From: Bodo saltans | Lineage: Eukaryota; Euglenozoa; Kinetoplastea; Eubodonida; Bodonidae | DNA: 64,000 bases | Direction: 5' to 3' | Assembly: GCA_001460835.1 (NCBI GenBank) | Contig: CYKH01001670.1 | Span: 1 to 64,000, forward strand | Shown here: positions 18,308 through 31,100 of the stretch, piece after piece | Numbering within the stretch: position 1 is the stretch's first letter | Layout: every line of letters begins with the position of its first letter | Notes under the pieces: generated by a model | The model's input: the letters and a program-made list of their open reading frames with translations, nothing else | The model's database searches: none | Told to the model about the DNA's origin: nothing | Made by a program: the position numbers and the translations under genes

Positions 18308-20914
18308 ATGGGGTCAGCTTTCTCCGAAGCGGAAGAAATTCCAGCGCAAATTTTTCGTAGTGCAAACACTTCAAAGCGCCGAATGTGGCTCAAATCAACA
18401 GACGTGCTCGATGTTAGAGTCTCTACTTCAGTAGTTGAAGAAACGTTTGCGAAGCTGTACTACGAAACGTACTTTACGGAATGCTCTCGCAAGCGTGACG
18501 CCTCTGATTTCTTCCCGAATGAAGAATTTCAAATGGCCGTCGATACGCTAGAGGAAAACCCCGCTGCTCACGCTGCAGACTTGCAAGGCGTTGCACAGAA
18601 GTACTTGCACGATATCACTGACTTTGTCACTAACATTGTAGACGATGTAGCAGCAGAGGTTTACCGACCCGTCCGCATTGCACCAGGCGTTGGCCGTGCG
18701 TACGTAGAAAAGGGTTTCTTTTTCTTTGTGTGGGATTCATATGTTGGGGAGAAATTTGGCCGCCTTGAGTTGCGAAACTGCCGCCGTGTGATGGAACTGC
18801 AAACGATGTCAGTGCACGTTCCTTTGACGTACCACATGGTCTACAAAGGCCGAGGCACCACAATACAGTCGCTGGTACCAATCAATCACAACACTCGAAT
18901 TCGAGAGGCGGACTCTGCCGAGCTGCATTGCCTTGCTCAAGAAATTTCGGCCGCCTTTTGCTTGGGATCGTACGAAGACGATCGAGTTTCCTATTTCCTT
19001 CCCAGTCAGATTCAAGCGCACGTCGGCAGAGACGCTCGCATGTACTTCCTTCAGAACAGTTATTGGTCACCGCCATGGCTTTCGTCCAAGGGTGAACGAT
19101 CCGGTCCTGAGCAGCGGTTTAGCTGTGTGAGAGCGGAACTGTTAATTCGCAAAGGGCATCCCATTTGTTGCCGTGCATTTCAAAAAGATGCATTGGCGAC
19201 AGAGAACGCGTCAGCCGTCATGACAATGAGGAGGTTGTTGGACCACACGCTGCATGAAGTGCCGTCCATTCTTGGAACTGTGCAGGATACGTCGCCAGAT
19301 AGCGTCGTCGTACGGTTTCGTCGATTGGGATTCAACTACAGCATGCTAGGCATGTTGCTGCTGAGTCTCTTCCGCAACGTCTCGCCTCCAGAGCGAGCCG
19401 TTCGAGCTGTGTTGTCAGAAATGTACATTAGGGGGATTCGGCAGTACATCATGTGGAAGACACAGCCTGCAGTTCGCGCCGCCATGGCGACAACTCCGAA
19501 CAACGCAACGAGTGCTGGTGCAGCAGCGAGTGAGGCAAAAATGCAAGGTATGATGATGGCAGAGCGCGACGAGAACGGTGACGACTACGACGGATTTATC
19601 AACGGAATGGACTCAGTTGGCTCTCAAAGTTTTATTGACGAAGTGATGCTTGTCCTTCGTGCATTCTTGGAGTACCAAGGAGCGCCGCAACCACGTGTGG
19701 CTACGCTGCTCACCAGGGCCATTCCCGCACCAATGGACATCTTTGGAGGAGAAGTCATACCACATATTTACAAGAAGTTTCGTCTCTTGCCAATGGATGT
19801 CGACCTTTACGGAAAGATTGATGATGAGCAAAAGCTGGAAATTTACAAGCGAGTGTGCAAGTCGCTTGGTGTCCGAATCGAGAACGGGGTGGTCAGCCGT
19901 GTGTTGCCAATCGTGTTACAGCCAGGAGTTCCGCGAACATTCCTGCCTGAGTGGGTCCTTCGGCATACAGATGTGCTCGTCCAACGACTGCTGCGAAAGC
20001 AAGCCAGTCGCTCCGATTGGCTGAAATTTGGGCCTGCGCTCATTCCACTTCTGCGACTCCAACCTCAGAACTTAGCATTTTATCCTCAACTAGAAAAGAT
20101 TCTTGTCACCCTGCAGCAGCACCCCACGTTTACTTTTCATGTCTTGCAGCACTGTTTTTCCCTAGCAGCGTTGAACATCGTCATTCATCACCGGGAGCAG
20201 CTGATTGAGTCCATTACCGATCGACATATTCTCATTTTATTGTACCGCAAAAGGGCCTTCGCGTACTCTGAGCAGGGAAGAATCACCGAAGCCGCCGAAG
20301 AAATGCGATCGGCTCTCGTCCAGGCAGAATACGTCCTCGAGGCCTGCGGAAATCATTACAGCCAGCAGTTCCGCCGTCTGACGTCAGAGTACTCATACTA
20401 TGTGAACAGCTCGGACCTGCACATTGAAATGAATATGTTGCGACTCTTGTCTAGGTACTGTGAGCCCGACGTTCTCATCGCAGATGATTTTCTGCAGCTT
20501 GCCGTCACGAGAAAACGGATGCACACAAACTCCGCCGTCGATGAAATGGAATTGGAGTGGGATTTGTCCCGTGCCATCCGCCTTTACGCTCAGACCCTTG
20601 GCGATAAACACCCCAAAGCAATCCGCGCCATGGCCAATCTTGCCATTGTGTGGTACGAAACGAACCGAGAAGAAGATGCCAGACTGGTGCTTCAATCACT
20701 CGTAAGGGAATGCGGGGATGCGTGCCCCGCTGATGTGAAGGACATTGCCTTGAGAATGAATCCCACGAAATTGGTGGAAGCCGATGGAGGAGCACATCAT
20801 CCTGGGTCGTCTTGGAAGAATGCAACCAATGTGTTGCTGATTCCAAATGAACATGAACTTCAGAGGTGGGATCCATTGATGTTCATCCTGCATGTGCCAC
20901 GGTTTGGTATCTGA
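18308..20914 (+). CDS. CLU-domain protein with TPR-like C-terminus and N-myristoylation start
   Basis: The 868-residue protein has a CLU (clustered mitochondria) domain at about residues 130-260. Its markers are AYVEKGFFFFVWDS, MVYKGRGTTIQSLVPI and HVGRDARMYFLQNSYWSPP, which align with the CLU strands ending in the GNDGR-YVLDL-R-PP motif. C-terminal helical pairs at about 645-695 and 755-805 look like tetratricopeptide repeats, as in CLUH/TIF31. It is shorter than CLUH (about 1300 residues). The protein begins MGSAFS, a good N-myristoylation signal (Gly2, Ser6), which canonical CLUH lacks, so it may sit on a membrane. CLUH binds mRNAs of mitochondrial proteins; whether this divergent member does so is unknown. 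The start ATG is the first after the predicted acceptor (tract 18190-18206, AG 18224-18225). Confidence 0.75.
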   Translation: MGSAFSEAEEIPAQIFRSANTSKRRMWLKSTDVLDVRVSTSVVEETFAKLYYETYFTECSRKRDASDFFPNEEFQMAVDTLEENPAAHAADLQGVAQKYLHDITDFVTNIVDDVAAEVYRPVRIAPGVGRAYVEKGFFFFVWDSYVGEKFGRLELRNCRRVMELQTMSVHVPLTYHMVYKGRGTTIQSLVPINHNTRIREADSAELHCLAQEISAAFCLGSYEDDRVSYFLPSQIQAHVGRDARMYFLQNSYWSPPWLSSKGERSGPEQRFSCVRAELLIRKGHPICCRAFQKDALATENASAVMTMRRLLDHTLHEVPSILGTVQDTSPDSVVVRFRRLGFNYSMLGMLLLSLFRNVSPPERAVRAVLSEMYIRGIRQYIMWKTQPAVRAAMATTPNNATSAGAAASEAKMQGMMMAERDENGDDYDGFINGMDSVGSQSFIDEVMLVLRAFLEYQGAPQPRVATLLTRAIPAPMDIFGGEVIPHIYKKFRLLPMDVDLYGKIDDEQKLEIYKRVCKSLGVRIENGVVSRVLPIVLQPGVPRTFLPEWVLRHTDVLVQRLLRKQASRSDWLKFGPALIPLLRLQPQNLAFYPQLEKILVTLQQHPTFTFHVLQHCFSLAALNIVIHHREQLIESITDRHILILLYRKRAFAYSEQGRITEAAEEMRSALVQAEYVLEACGNHYSQQFRRLTSEYSYYVNSSDLHIEMNMLRLLSRYCEPDVLIADDFLQLAVTRKRMHTNSAVDEMELEWDLSRAIRLYAQTLGDKHPKAIRAMANLAIVWYETNREEDARLVLQSLVRECGDACPADVKDIALRMNPTKLVEADGGAHHPGSSWKNATNVLLIPNEHELQRWDPLMFILHVPRFGI

Positions 20915-21106
20915 TCTGCACTCAGAATCTATGACATTTTTTTTTCTTTCCCGCATAAGGGCATATGGAAATGAATTGTGCCTGTGCCTCAGTCAATAGT
21001 TTGGTTGCAAAGAGTTTTTATGTGATAGTGTGTGTTTTGTAGATTCACTTGCTTGCAAGTCCCTTCAATTGTCAAAGGATTTATCTAGATTCCAACACAA
21101 ATTCGA

Positions 21107-21155
21107 TTGTGTTGTTTTTTTCCTTCATCTTTTTTTTTTGGAATTATGGCGTGAG
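21107..21155 (+). promoter_or_regulatory. Predicted trans-splice acceptor for the EF-hand gene
   Basis: A T-rich tract (21107-21140) is followed by AG at 21154-21155. A tiny ATG-GCG-TGA at 21146-21154 lies before the AG and would be spliced away, leaving the ATG at 21187 as the first AUG. Confidence 0.45.
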
Positions 21156-21186
21156 CAAAACTACAACAAACAACAGACTTAAATAC

Positions 21187-22986
21187 ATGCAGCAGCAGCC
21201 AGCTCCAAGGAAGACCGGCGTCAACATATCTCGAGACGAAACTGGAAAGGTTCGTGGGGCGCAGTACCGCGACCCTAAATCCGGTAAGGCGGAGATTGAA
21301 GCAGTGATGGCGTATCAGGAGCCACCTCCACCACCACCGCGAGTTCGCAAGCCGTCCGTCAGCAAACCGCTTCCGTGGAAAGTAAAGGAGCGGCAAGATA
21401 TCAAAGACAACGCCGCGGCCCTTAAACAACTCCAGCAAACCATGTGGGGCGCTCTTCGTCAGCAGCAACAGACGAAAGAAGAGCTAGAGGTAAGTTCATC
21501 GGAGCAGAACCTGCGTCTATCTCGAGAGCTACCCTCTGGCCCCATCCCATTTCCAACCAATGCACCTCAGAACATGGGCACTGTCCGTGTTGTCCAGCGC
21601 GAGAACAAGACTCCATTCGCTCGTGAAGTCCCTCCCGCAACGCTGGCCATGACCGCTGTGAAGCCCATTGGCACGAATCAGCATCCCCCTGATGGCAGGA
21701 AAACCATTATTCCTCTGGAAGGCCACGACCCTGCCACAGACGTGATTACATTTCGACCCAAGCCCCAAGGGCCATCGCCAGCCAGAGCTGCAGCTGAGCC
21801 TGAGTTGGATATTTTTGGACGACCGGTAAAGAAAGCACCCCCGCCAGCTCCTGCTGCGCAGCATCCCGAAGACGCAAAGCGCGAATACGATTACTTCAAG
21901 AAAGTCATGAGTCGCCATACACTAGTAGACATTGCCAAAGAAAAGGCAGCCGCACGCCAGTCGTTGCCTGAAGCAAATGTCGATGTGGACATCTTCGGTA
22001 AGCCCACAGCACGATACAATCCCAAGGTCCCTCGTCAAGGGATGTTTCCTGGTGACGAAGAACATCTCGAACTTTTCGAAGATGGGAAAGGAAAACTTGC
22101 ACCGCTGTCTGAAAAAGCTCGAAAGGAAATGACCACCTTTCCTGACTACATTGCGAACCCTACGTCAATGCCCAAGGTACGCGATGGGATCCAAGACAAA
22201 GTAGGGTTCTTGGCCACCGGTCGCGGCCCAACACCAGCGGATGCCAAAGCCGTCAACAGTAGAAACACTTCACGAGGTGGAGATGGTGGGTCCTCTCCAA
22301 CGAGTCACACTGATTTTGCCGTTCCTGGGTTGGGTGGCTCTGCGAAAACTGGACCAGCAGCGTTCTACTCGTCAAGTGTGTACCAGAAAATTCTTGTTGG
22401 CTGCGGACTGTGGGGACTCCGCCCACTTCGCCAATCGCTGCGGAACATGGACAAAAACAACGATGGAATCTTGTCACGCTCTGAATTTATCAACTCATGT
22501 CTCAAAGCATCGTTCGACTTCTCAGAACCCGAAATCTCTGCGCTGATGAACTTGGCGCCACCAAAACAGGTGACACCAGAAGGCAAACCGTCCCTTATCC
22601 CGCCGAAAGTTGACTTTCCCTCTCTTGTGCTGATTCCTACTTTCATGGAAATTCTTCGTGGTGGAGATTTCCCCTTCAAACGTCGTCAAGCAGTTCTTGC
22701 ATCATTTCAAAAGCTGTGTGTTATGGCAAAGAAGCCTCCGTTCTCCCTCACACTGGAAGACATTATGAATACGACAGACTTCAGTGGTCACCCTCAGTTT
22801 GCGCCGCACATCAGAGGTTCTCTGCGAGAGATCTCGCAAGCGTACTCTGCAGCGTGGGGTGCCAGCAAAAGTCGAACGTCAGTTGTGACCGAAGACGATT
22901 TTGTTGGATTCTTTCACGACTTTAGTCCGCTTATCAAGAATGATAGTGACTTCATCCGTGTGGTGAAGTTGCTTCACTCACTGTGA
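21187..22986 (+). CDS. EF-hand protein with calcyphosine-like C-terminal half, probably flagellar
   Basis: I start the gene at ATG 21187 (MQQQPAPRKTG), giving 599 residues; the open frame upstream translates the polypyrimidine tract. The N-terminal half is Pro- and charge-rich, with a seven-Pro-like run near 45 and two similar short motifs, LDIFGRP (about 207-213) and VDIFGKP (about 267-273). The C-terminal half contains one canonical calcium-binding loop DKNNDGILSRSEF (422-434), preceded by LRPLRQSLRNM as in calcyphosine-type proteins, and further EF-like helices without complete loops. A calcium-responsive structural role in the flagellum is plausible from the resemblance to axonemal EF-hand proteins but not proven by the sequence. 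Confidence 0.65.
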   Translation: MQQQPAPRKTGVNISRDETGKVRGAQYRDPKSGKAEIEAVMAYQEPPPPPPRVRKPSVSKPLPWKVKERQDIKDNAAALKQLQQTMWGALRQQQQTKEELEVSSSEQNLRLSRELPSGPIPFPTNAPQNMGTVRVVQRENKTPFAREVPPATLAMTAVKPIGTNQHPPDGRKTIIPLEGHDPATDVITFRPKPQGPSPARAAAEPELDIFGRPVKKAPPPAPAAQHPEDAKREYDYFKKVMSRHTLVDIAKEKAAARQSLPEANVDVDIFGKPTARYNPKVPRQGMFPGDEEHLELFEDGKGKLAPLSEKARKEMTTFPDYIANPTSMPKVRDGIQDKVGFLATGRGPTPADAKAVNSRNTSRGGDGGSSPTSHTDFAVPGLGGSAKTGPAAFYSSSVYQKILVGCGLWGLRPLRQSLRNMDKNNDGILSRSEFINSCLKASFDFSEPEISALMNLAPPKQVTPEGKPSLIPPKVDFPSLVLIPTFMEILRGGDFPFKRRQAVLASFQKLCVMAKKPPFSLTLEDIMNTTDFSGHPQFAPHIRGSLREISQAYSAAWGASKSRTSVVTEDDFVGFFHDFSPLIKNDSDFIRVVKLLHSL

Positions 22987-23064
22987 GGTGGACGACGATG
23001 ATCATAAACTACTTGTAGATTACTTTGCGACTTTCCCAACTTCGGAACGAATCTGATTAGTTAG

Positions 23065-24381
<1,317 letters not shown>

Positions 24382-24452
24382 AAAAAAAGAACGCCTTCTC
24401 TCCCCCTTTTCAAATTTCAAACGTCTTTGGAATCTTTTGTTGGATAACGTGA

Positions 24453-24493
24453 CCTTTTTTTTTCTTTTTTTCTTGAATTATTCCGCGTGAAAG
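24453..24493 (+). promoter_or_regulatory. Predicted trans-splice acceptor for the small ubiquitin-like gene
   Basis: Nearly pure T tract at 24453-24474 with AG at 24492-24493, 23 bases before ATG 24517. Confidence 0.5.
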
Positions 24494-24516
24494 GAACAAA
24501 CAAAAATTCACAAAGA

Positions 24517-24819
24517 ATGACCCAAGTTGCCGCTAGCGAAGCCACTGTCTTCTTTCAGCTTTCTCTTGGTCGGTTTGAATCGGTCGTAGACCTCAACGAC
24601 ACTGTCCGCGCTGCGAAAAAGAAGTTCCGCTTTGCTGTCCCACAGGTTGCCCACGTGAACCTCAATAGCTTCCATGTGAACTTCAACGGCTCGTACTTTA
24701 CCGATGAGTCCAAGACTCTTGCCTCGTACAATGTTGAGAATGGTGTTACCCTTCACCTCGTAAAGAAGATTACGTGCCCCGCCGCCGCTGTAGATACTGA
24801 GAAGAAGGTTGACGAGTAG
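24517..24819 (+). CDS. Small ubiquitin-like protein
   Basis: A 100-residue protein whose pattern fits the ubiquitin fold: a first strand pair (VFFQLSLGRFESVVDL), a helix (VRAAKKKFRF), a middle strand (FHVNFNGSYF) and a final segment ESKTLASYNVENGVTLHLVKK, which mirrors the DGRTLSDYNIQKESTLHLV end of ubiquitin. The C-terminus is a short charged tail without a di-Gly, so conjugation to substrates is unlikely. It sits directly upstream of HYDIN as a separate mRNA. No specific orthologue recognised. The upstream in-frame GTG at 24487 precedes the splice acceptor and is not used. Confidence 0.65.
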   Translation: MTQVAASEATVFFQLSLGRFESVVDLNDTVRAAKKKFRFAVPQVAHVNLNSFHVNFNGSYFTDESKTLASYNVENGVTLHLVKKITCPAAAVDTEKKVDE

Positions 24820-25172
24820 AAGCGAGTTGTGTAATGCGGAAAAACAGCAGGTTATGTACAAGGCATGCCAATGCCAACCCTAGGAAGACCTCACTCCGCT
24901 TTTACCAAGCACCTTGCAAAGATTTTGTGTAGATGTGTTGTGTAGAGAAACTTGCGTTGATCTAGCTAGTTTTATATATTTAATTTTTCGGCGCACCTGC
25001 GTTATTGTTTTCATTTACTTTTTTTCTCCCTGTAGAAACCTAGAGTGGCGCAAGCGGAGAATCCATTCCTTCAAACGCACAAAGGAAGATTCGAAGTTCG
25101 TACACCACAACAATCCAAGCAAATCACACAAACAAGTAGATCAAGCGAGCACTCAACGCCAAAATACAAAAG
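24820..25172. other. Intergenic region before HYDIN
   Basis: No gene seen in these 353 bases. A T-rich tract (about 25007-25032) followed by AG at 25034-25035 is the predicted acceptor for HYDIN. No ATG lies between that AG and the start at 25173, which supports the chosen start. Confidence 0.6.
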
Positions 25173-28100
25173 ATGGCCGCAAGCAACCGAGCAGCTGAAA
25201 CGGGATCTCTTAGCACCCTTTCACTGTCGCCTTCAAACGAAGTAGCCCCCGCTGATGGACTTAGCGCCACGAACGGTGGTGGTATGCTCCTCCAAAGGGA
25301 CATGACCTTCATGGTCTCCCCACCAGAGTTGAATTTCCATGCCTTCAAAGCACACCATCGTTACGAGGCCACGTTGATGCTGAAGAACCAAACGAAAACT
25401 CCCAAGTACATTCGCATCATCCCGCCGGAGAGCCGATTCTTTTCCATTTCCGAGCCACGAGGCGGAGCCAATTCTTTGAAAGTTGCCGCCGGATTGCCGA
25501 TCAACTACACCATCTACTTCCAACCAGAAGAAGACATCGACTACGAATGTGATTTGATCGCAACGACGGACTTTGAGAAATTTATCATTCCCGTGCGTGC
25601 AGTAGGAAGCCGAGGCCGTTTGTCGTTCCCTAACGTTGTTAACTTTGAGAATTGCCCTATCAAAGCAACGTCAACGACAACCGTCCTTCTTTCCAATATC
25701 GGCACAAAACCTTGCGAGTGGCGTGCCAAAGCATCAGAGCCTTTCGCCATCACCCCAAGGAGTGGCAGAATTGAGCCACAGAGCTCCATGCAGGTCAGTG
25801 TAGAATTTCTTCCCACGCAATTGATGCACTACGAATCGAGTGTCGTCTTTGACTTGGGCAGCGGTGACTTGCAGCACATGAAAGTTTCTGGCGATTGTGC
25901 AGAACTAAACATTGTGATGGACATGCAACAACTTGTCATCCAAAAGACATTTATCTCGCTGGAGCGCCAAGGCATCGTGAAGGTGACCAACCACGGTGGC
26001 ACCGCCGTGAAGTACTGTTGGAAGGCGCACAAATCGCTCGATGATGAACTCTCTGCTCGGAGCGCCGCGGTGGAGATGCTGACCATCGATGGCACGATCA
26101 CCAAGAGTTGTTCCATCGGGAAGCCTTCGGATGCCATGTCCTCCGTCAGGCTTGCGAAGACAACCCGCTCAAAGTTAGAAAGCAAGCCAATGATCTACAA
26201 CGATGATGTCTTCACGATTGACCCTATTCAAGGTGAAATCCCTGCCCGTGGTAGCCGAGAGTTTGTGGTCACGTTCAATCCGCAAATTGCCATGACGTAC
26301 CACAGCACCGCCTTCTTGGACATCGAAGGTAAGGCAGAACGCATGCCACTGGTGCTCAAGAGTATCGGCCTAGGACCTCAGTGCATGCTGAGCTTTGACA
26401 GCCTCGACCTTGGTGACATCTTTATCAACTCCATGCATCAGTATGAAGTCATTTTGGAGAATCGTGGAAGCATCGACGCGAAGTTTGCGCTCACCCCGCA
26501 GCAATCTCTATTCGGTCCAAAGTTCAAGTTTACGCCCAGCGCCGGCATCATCGCTGCAGGCACCACACAGGCGATTGAGATCACCTTTTGCTCTGACCTT
26601 ATTGGCATTGTCTCAGAGACGTTCAAGATTCATGTGCAAGGCTCGCGTGACGATCTCACCCTTCACTTTAAGGGCCGCGTAATTGGCCCCACCTTCCACT
26701 TTGACGTGGAAGAGCTTGACTTTGGTAACGTGTCTTACAATTTCTGGCACGTCAAGAACTTCCACTTGGTCAATACGAGCGAGATTCCGATGCGCTTCCA
26801 CCTTCGAGTCCCTGAGGACCAACCAACTAGGAAAGAATTCGACGTCATCCCCTCGACGGGAACGATTCTGCCACACGGAAAGCAGAAGATTCAGCTTGAT
26901 TTCTTATCCAACACTGTGCAAGAGTACAACGCTCACCTCGTGGTAGACATTGATGAGGTTGGGGACAATTTGGACTCTCTTCCCATCAAGGCCACCTGCA
27001 TCGTGCCCGATCTTGTTGTCTCGCGCGACGCGATGGATTATGGCCAATGCTTCATTGGGTACCCATACTCGCTTGATGTGGAACTGAAGAATGAAACTGC
27101 GCTCTCCGCCAAGTACGAATTCATTCTCCCCTCCGATGATGATCCCATCCGCAAGAAGGCCGATATTGTCATCGGCAGCGGTGACGTCAAGGAACGCAAG
27201 GGTATTGTGCACGCCCGTAGCTCTTCCAAGATTCAGGTGACGCTCACAGCGAAGATGATTGGCGGAGTTCATGTGCCCTTGTTTGTGCGCGTGTTGGGCT
27301 CTGATCGAGTACCACATCACATTGCCGTCAGCGCTCGCGTCACAGGACCAAAGGTTGAGGTGATGCCCAAGACATTAGAATTTGGGTCTACCGAAGTTCT
27401 CACCGAAGTCGTTAAGTCTATTGTGATTGCCAACAACAGCCCAATTCCCGCGGTGTTCACAGCAAAGCTGCTAGGTAAGCATGCCTCCAACGTGCTTCCT
27501 CCGTTCACACTGAAAGTGACAGAAGGTGTCATCAAGCCCAACTCCACTGCCCCGCTTCACGTTGCCGCGTACCTCGATGAGGCGATGAAGTTCTCCGATG
27601 ACCTGGTTATTAACGTGCAGAATAACACAGAAGCGGAGCAAGTGCAGCTCACAGCAACTGGAAAGGGATACACCATCGTCCCGTCTATCCCCATGGATGT
27701 GGTGGACTTTGGAGACCTGTTCACAACTGTCCCGGTCAAGCGCGTCTTTACGCTGTACAACAAAGGTCGTCGACCACAACAAATTCAATGGCAGAATGAG
27801 CGAGGCAAGGTGAAGGAGGGTGAGGCCCCTGTCGTCTTCACCATCACCCCTGAGCGTGCCACCATCAACGGCAAGAGTGAAGAAACATTCACCATTGAAG
27901 GCCTGAGCGAGACGAAGGGACTGTTTACCGAGTCATTTGTGTGCAAAATGTCTCAATCCCACAAAACAATCTTCAAGGCAAAGCTGCAGGGTAACTTCCA
28001 GCCCCCGCTCTTGCAATACAGCAGCAGCTCACTGCAATTCGCGTACACGTACAACACAGACAGCACGCAACAGCATTTCATGTCGACCAAGCCGCTGACA

Positions 28101-31100
28101 ATGAAAAACGTCTCCCCGTTGGATCTTACCTTCTCGCTCAAGATTGCAAAGGCTAGCGGAACCGCCAACGCCAACGAGCCTCTTCCTTTCTTCGTGGATC
28201 AAACAGACTTCACGCTAAAGAAGGGCGAAAGTGCCGCCGTCACCATCACCTTCGACGCCGCCTATCGCGGCGACCGCATTAGCCACAAGACCGGCGCCAA
28301 ACTTACCGTGAGCTTCGCCAACCACGGCCAGAAAGACACCATTAACCTCGTAGGTGAGCTTGCGTACCCCAACTTGACCCTTGACAATGCGCAGGTTGAC
28401 TTCGGCTGCATCTTAAACGACACCGAGCAGCGAAAAGTGCTTTCGATTACAAACCACTCCGCTGTCGCTGCATCGTACACGTGGGTGTTGGAAGAAGAAA
28501 CCCGTGGAGACTCTCGCAAGTCCATCAAGCCTGGCACGGCAAGCAGCACTGAGAGTGCCACGAATGTTCCCATCAACAACGTGTTTGATATCATCCCGTT
28601 CCGAGGTATCATTGCTCCCGGTGCAACCGAACGTGCGGAGTTCCTATTCAGCGGCATCCCCGGCAAGAAGTTCACTGCCTCCGCCGTCTGCCAAGTTGAG
28701 GGTGGGCCCGACTACAGTGTTCAGCTCGTCGGTGAGGCGAGTAGCATTCACTTCAAGTTCGACAAGGTCAATTTGGACTTTGGGTCACAAGAGTACGACA
28801 AGTGGGAAGAGCGTGAAATCATTATCACCAACAGTGGCCGCGTCCCGTTCCCGTTCCAGGCCGATCTCTCGTGCCTTGCGCGTCCTGGCATGGTTGACGT
28901 CGTCCCGATGACCGGTGTTGTGAAGGACAAGGCGAAGATTATTGTCCGTTTCTCACCTCGTGTTCCTGACCGAGTTGATGATAATTTCAAGATCCAGGTT
29001 GCCCACTTTGATCCCCAACTGATCAACGTGCGAGGCATGGGTTTGTACAGCAGTATCGTGATTTCATCCGCCACCACAGGCGCCTACGTTTCCCGAAACG
29101 ATCCGCCTGTCTTCAAGAACTACCTTGTGGAGGGCAAGCANNNNNNNNNNNNNNNNNNNNNNNNNNNNNNNNNNNNNNNNNNNNNNNNNNNNNNNNNNNN
29201 NNNNNNNNNNNNNNNNNNNNNNNNNNNNNNNNNNNNNNNNNNNNNNNNNNNNNNNNNNNNNNNNNNNNNNNNNNNNNNNNNNNNNNNNNNNNNNNNNNNN
29301 NNNNNNNNNNNNNNNNNNNNNNNNNNNNNNNNNNNNNNNNNNNNNNNNNNNNNNNNNNNNNNNNNNNNNNNNNNNNNNNNNNNNNNNNNNNNNNNNNNNN
29401 NNNNNNNNNNNNNNNNNNNNNNNNNNNNNNNNNNNNNNNNGAGACCGCATCTGCGATTTGCCTCGTCATGCCTGAGCTTTCCCATAGCGCAAAAAAAAAA
29501 AAAGCTGTACCCGATTCTTAAGCCCTTCCCAGAAGACGTCTACAAGACCGTTCTTTGTGATCGTGAGGAATCTGAGACCGCGTCTGCGATTTGCCTCGTC
29601 ATGCCTGAACTTTCCCATAGCGCGAAAGAGGCCGCCAACGCGAAGGCGCTCGCTGAAGCAAACCTTGTGAAGCACACTGAGCTCGTGATCCCAGACCCTG
29701 TGACTCGAGTCCGCATTGAGCGTATCACAGAACGTCGCATCGTGAAAGCTGTGAAGAACTTCAAGATCCTTACTTCCGTGGTCAAGGAAGTCGCCTCTAT
29801 CGCTGGAAAGGATAAGAAGCCTGCGAAGGGAGGAGCTCCAGCTGCTGCCCAAACGCAAGAAGTTCTTGAGGAGGTCACTCGCTGGATCGTGCAGCCCCGT
29901 GCAACCCTCGACGTCGTTTTGCAATTCTGTGCTGAGGATCCCAACACGTACGAGCAGGTCCTTCGACTTGGTGTCGTTGGCTCCCCACAAGAGTTTTCTT
30001 TCACTGCACGCGTGACGGCGGCATACCCAGAGATGCACCGTGACCCCAAGAACATGTTCGTCAAGAAGTTGAAGGCACCTCAAGACAGCGGCTCACGCAT
30101 CCCTGTCAAGACGTTCATGATTTCCAAGCGAGCATTCGAATTTGGACCCCTTCTCATTGCTCCAGCCGCTGGCGTTGCAGCTGCGGGTAAGGCAGCAAAG
30201 CCCGACCCGAAGGCGAAGGGTGCTGGAGCCGCATTGCCAGAAACGCAGTACACTGGGAAGCCTAGCACTGTTAACAACTCAGATAAGATTCGATTCCAAA
30301 ATAACGGACTATTTCCCGCTGAGTTCACACTTGCGTTCGAAAACGAGAAAGACAAGGTGTTCACCATTCAGCCCGACACGTTCACGCTTCCACCTGGGGA
30401 GAGCAGCGAAGTCACCCTCAATGCCAGCCCCGATATCCTTGGTGACATCAAGAACAATCTTGTCGTGTGCGTCAAGGATAATCCAGAACCCTTCTTTGTC
30501 GACGTCAACTGTGTTGGTGCTCGGCCAGAGCTCTCTGTGGACGGCAAGAAGGACGTCACTGTTGATTTCGGGCGTATGATGCTGAAGCGCACCGAGAGCA
30601 AAACGCTGACTCTCAAGAACGACGCTGTTCTGCCACTGAAGTGGAAGTTGATTGGTGCCGACCGTCTTCCTCCAGAGCTCACTGTCGACGTCACGTCCGG
30701 CAGCTTAGATGTTGGTGGTTCCGTCCCGCTGACTGTTTCATTCTTATCCGAGCGCTCTAACGCATTCAACATCCCCCTGAAGATTGAAGTCTCCGACTTT
30801 GATCAGAGCGCATTGTACGAGATCATCCCATTCACACTTAAAGCCGAGGCGCACGACGTCATCGTTGAGTGGACCAAAGAGCTCGACTTCAAGACCATCC
30901 GAGTCGGTGAAGTCAAGAAGGAGACAATCAAACTTCTTAACAAAGGGCCGTACGAAGTTGGATTTATGTTCCGTCTGCCTCGCCGTCTGCAAGAACTGGT
31001 GACGATCACTCCTGCAGAAGGCACACTGCGGGGCATGACTGGGTTCAAGGATGCCGCCATTATGCAGGTGGAGGTTGCGTTCCGTGCCGCAGACCGTGAA

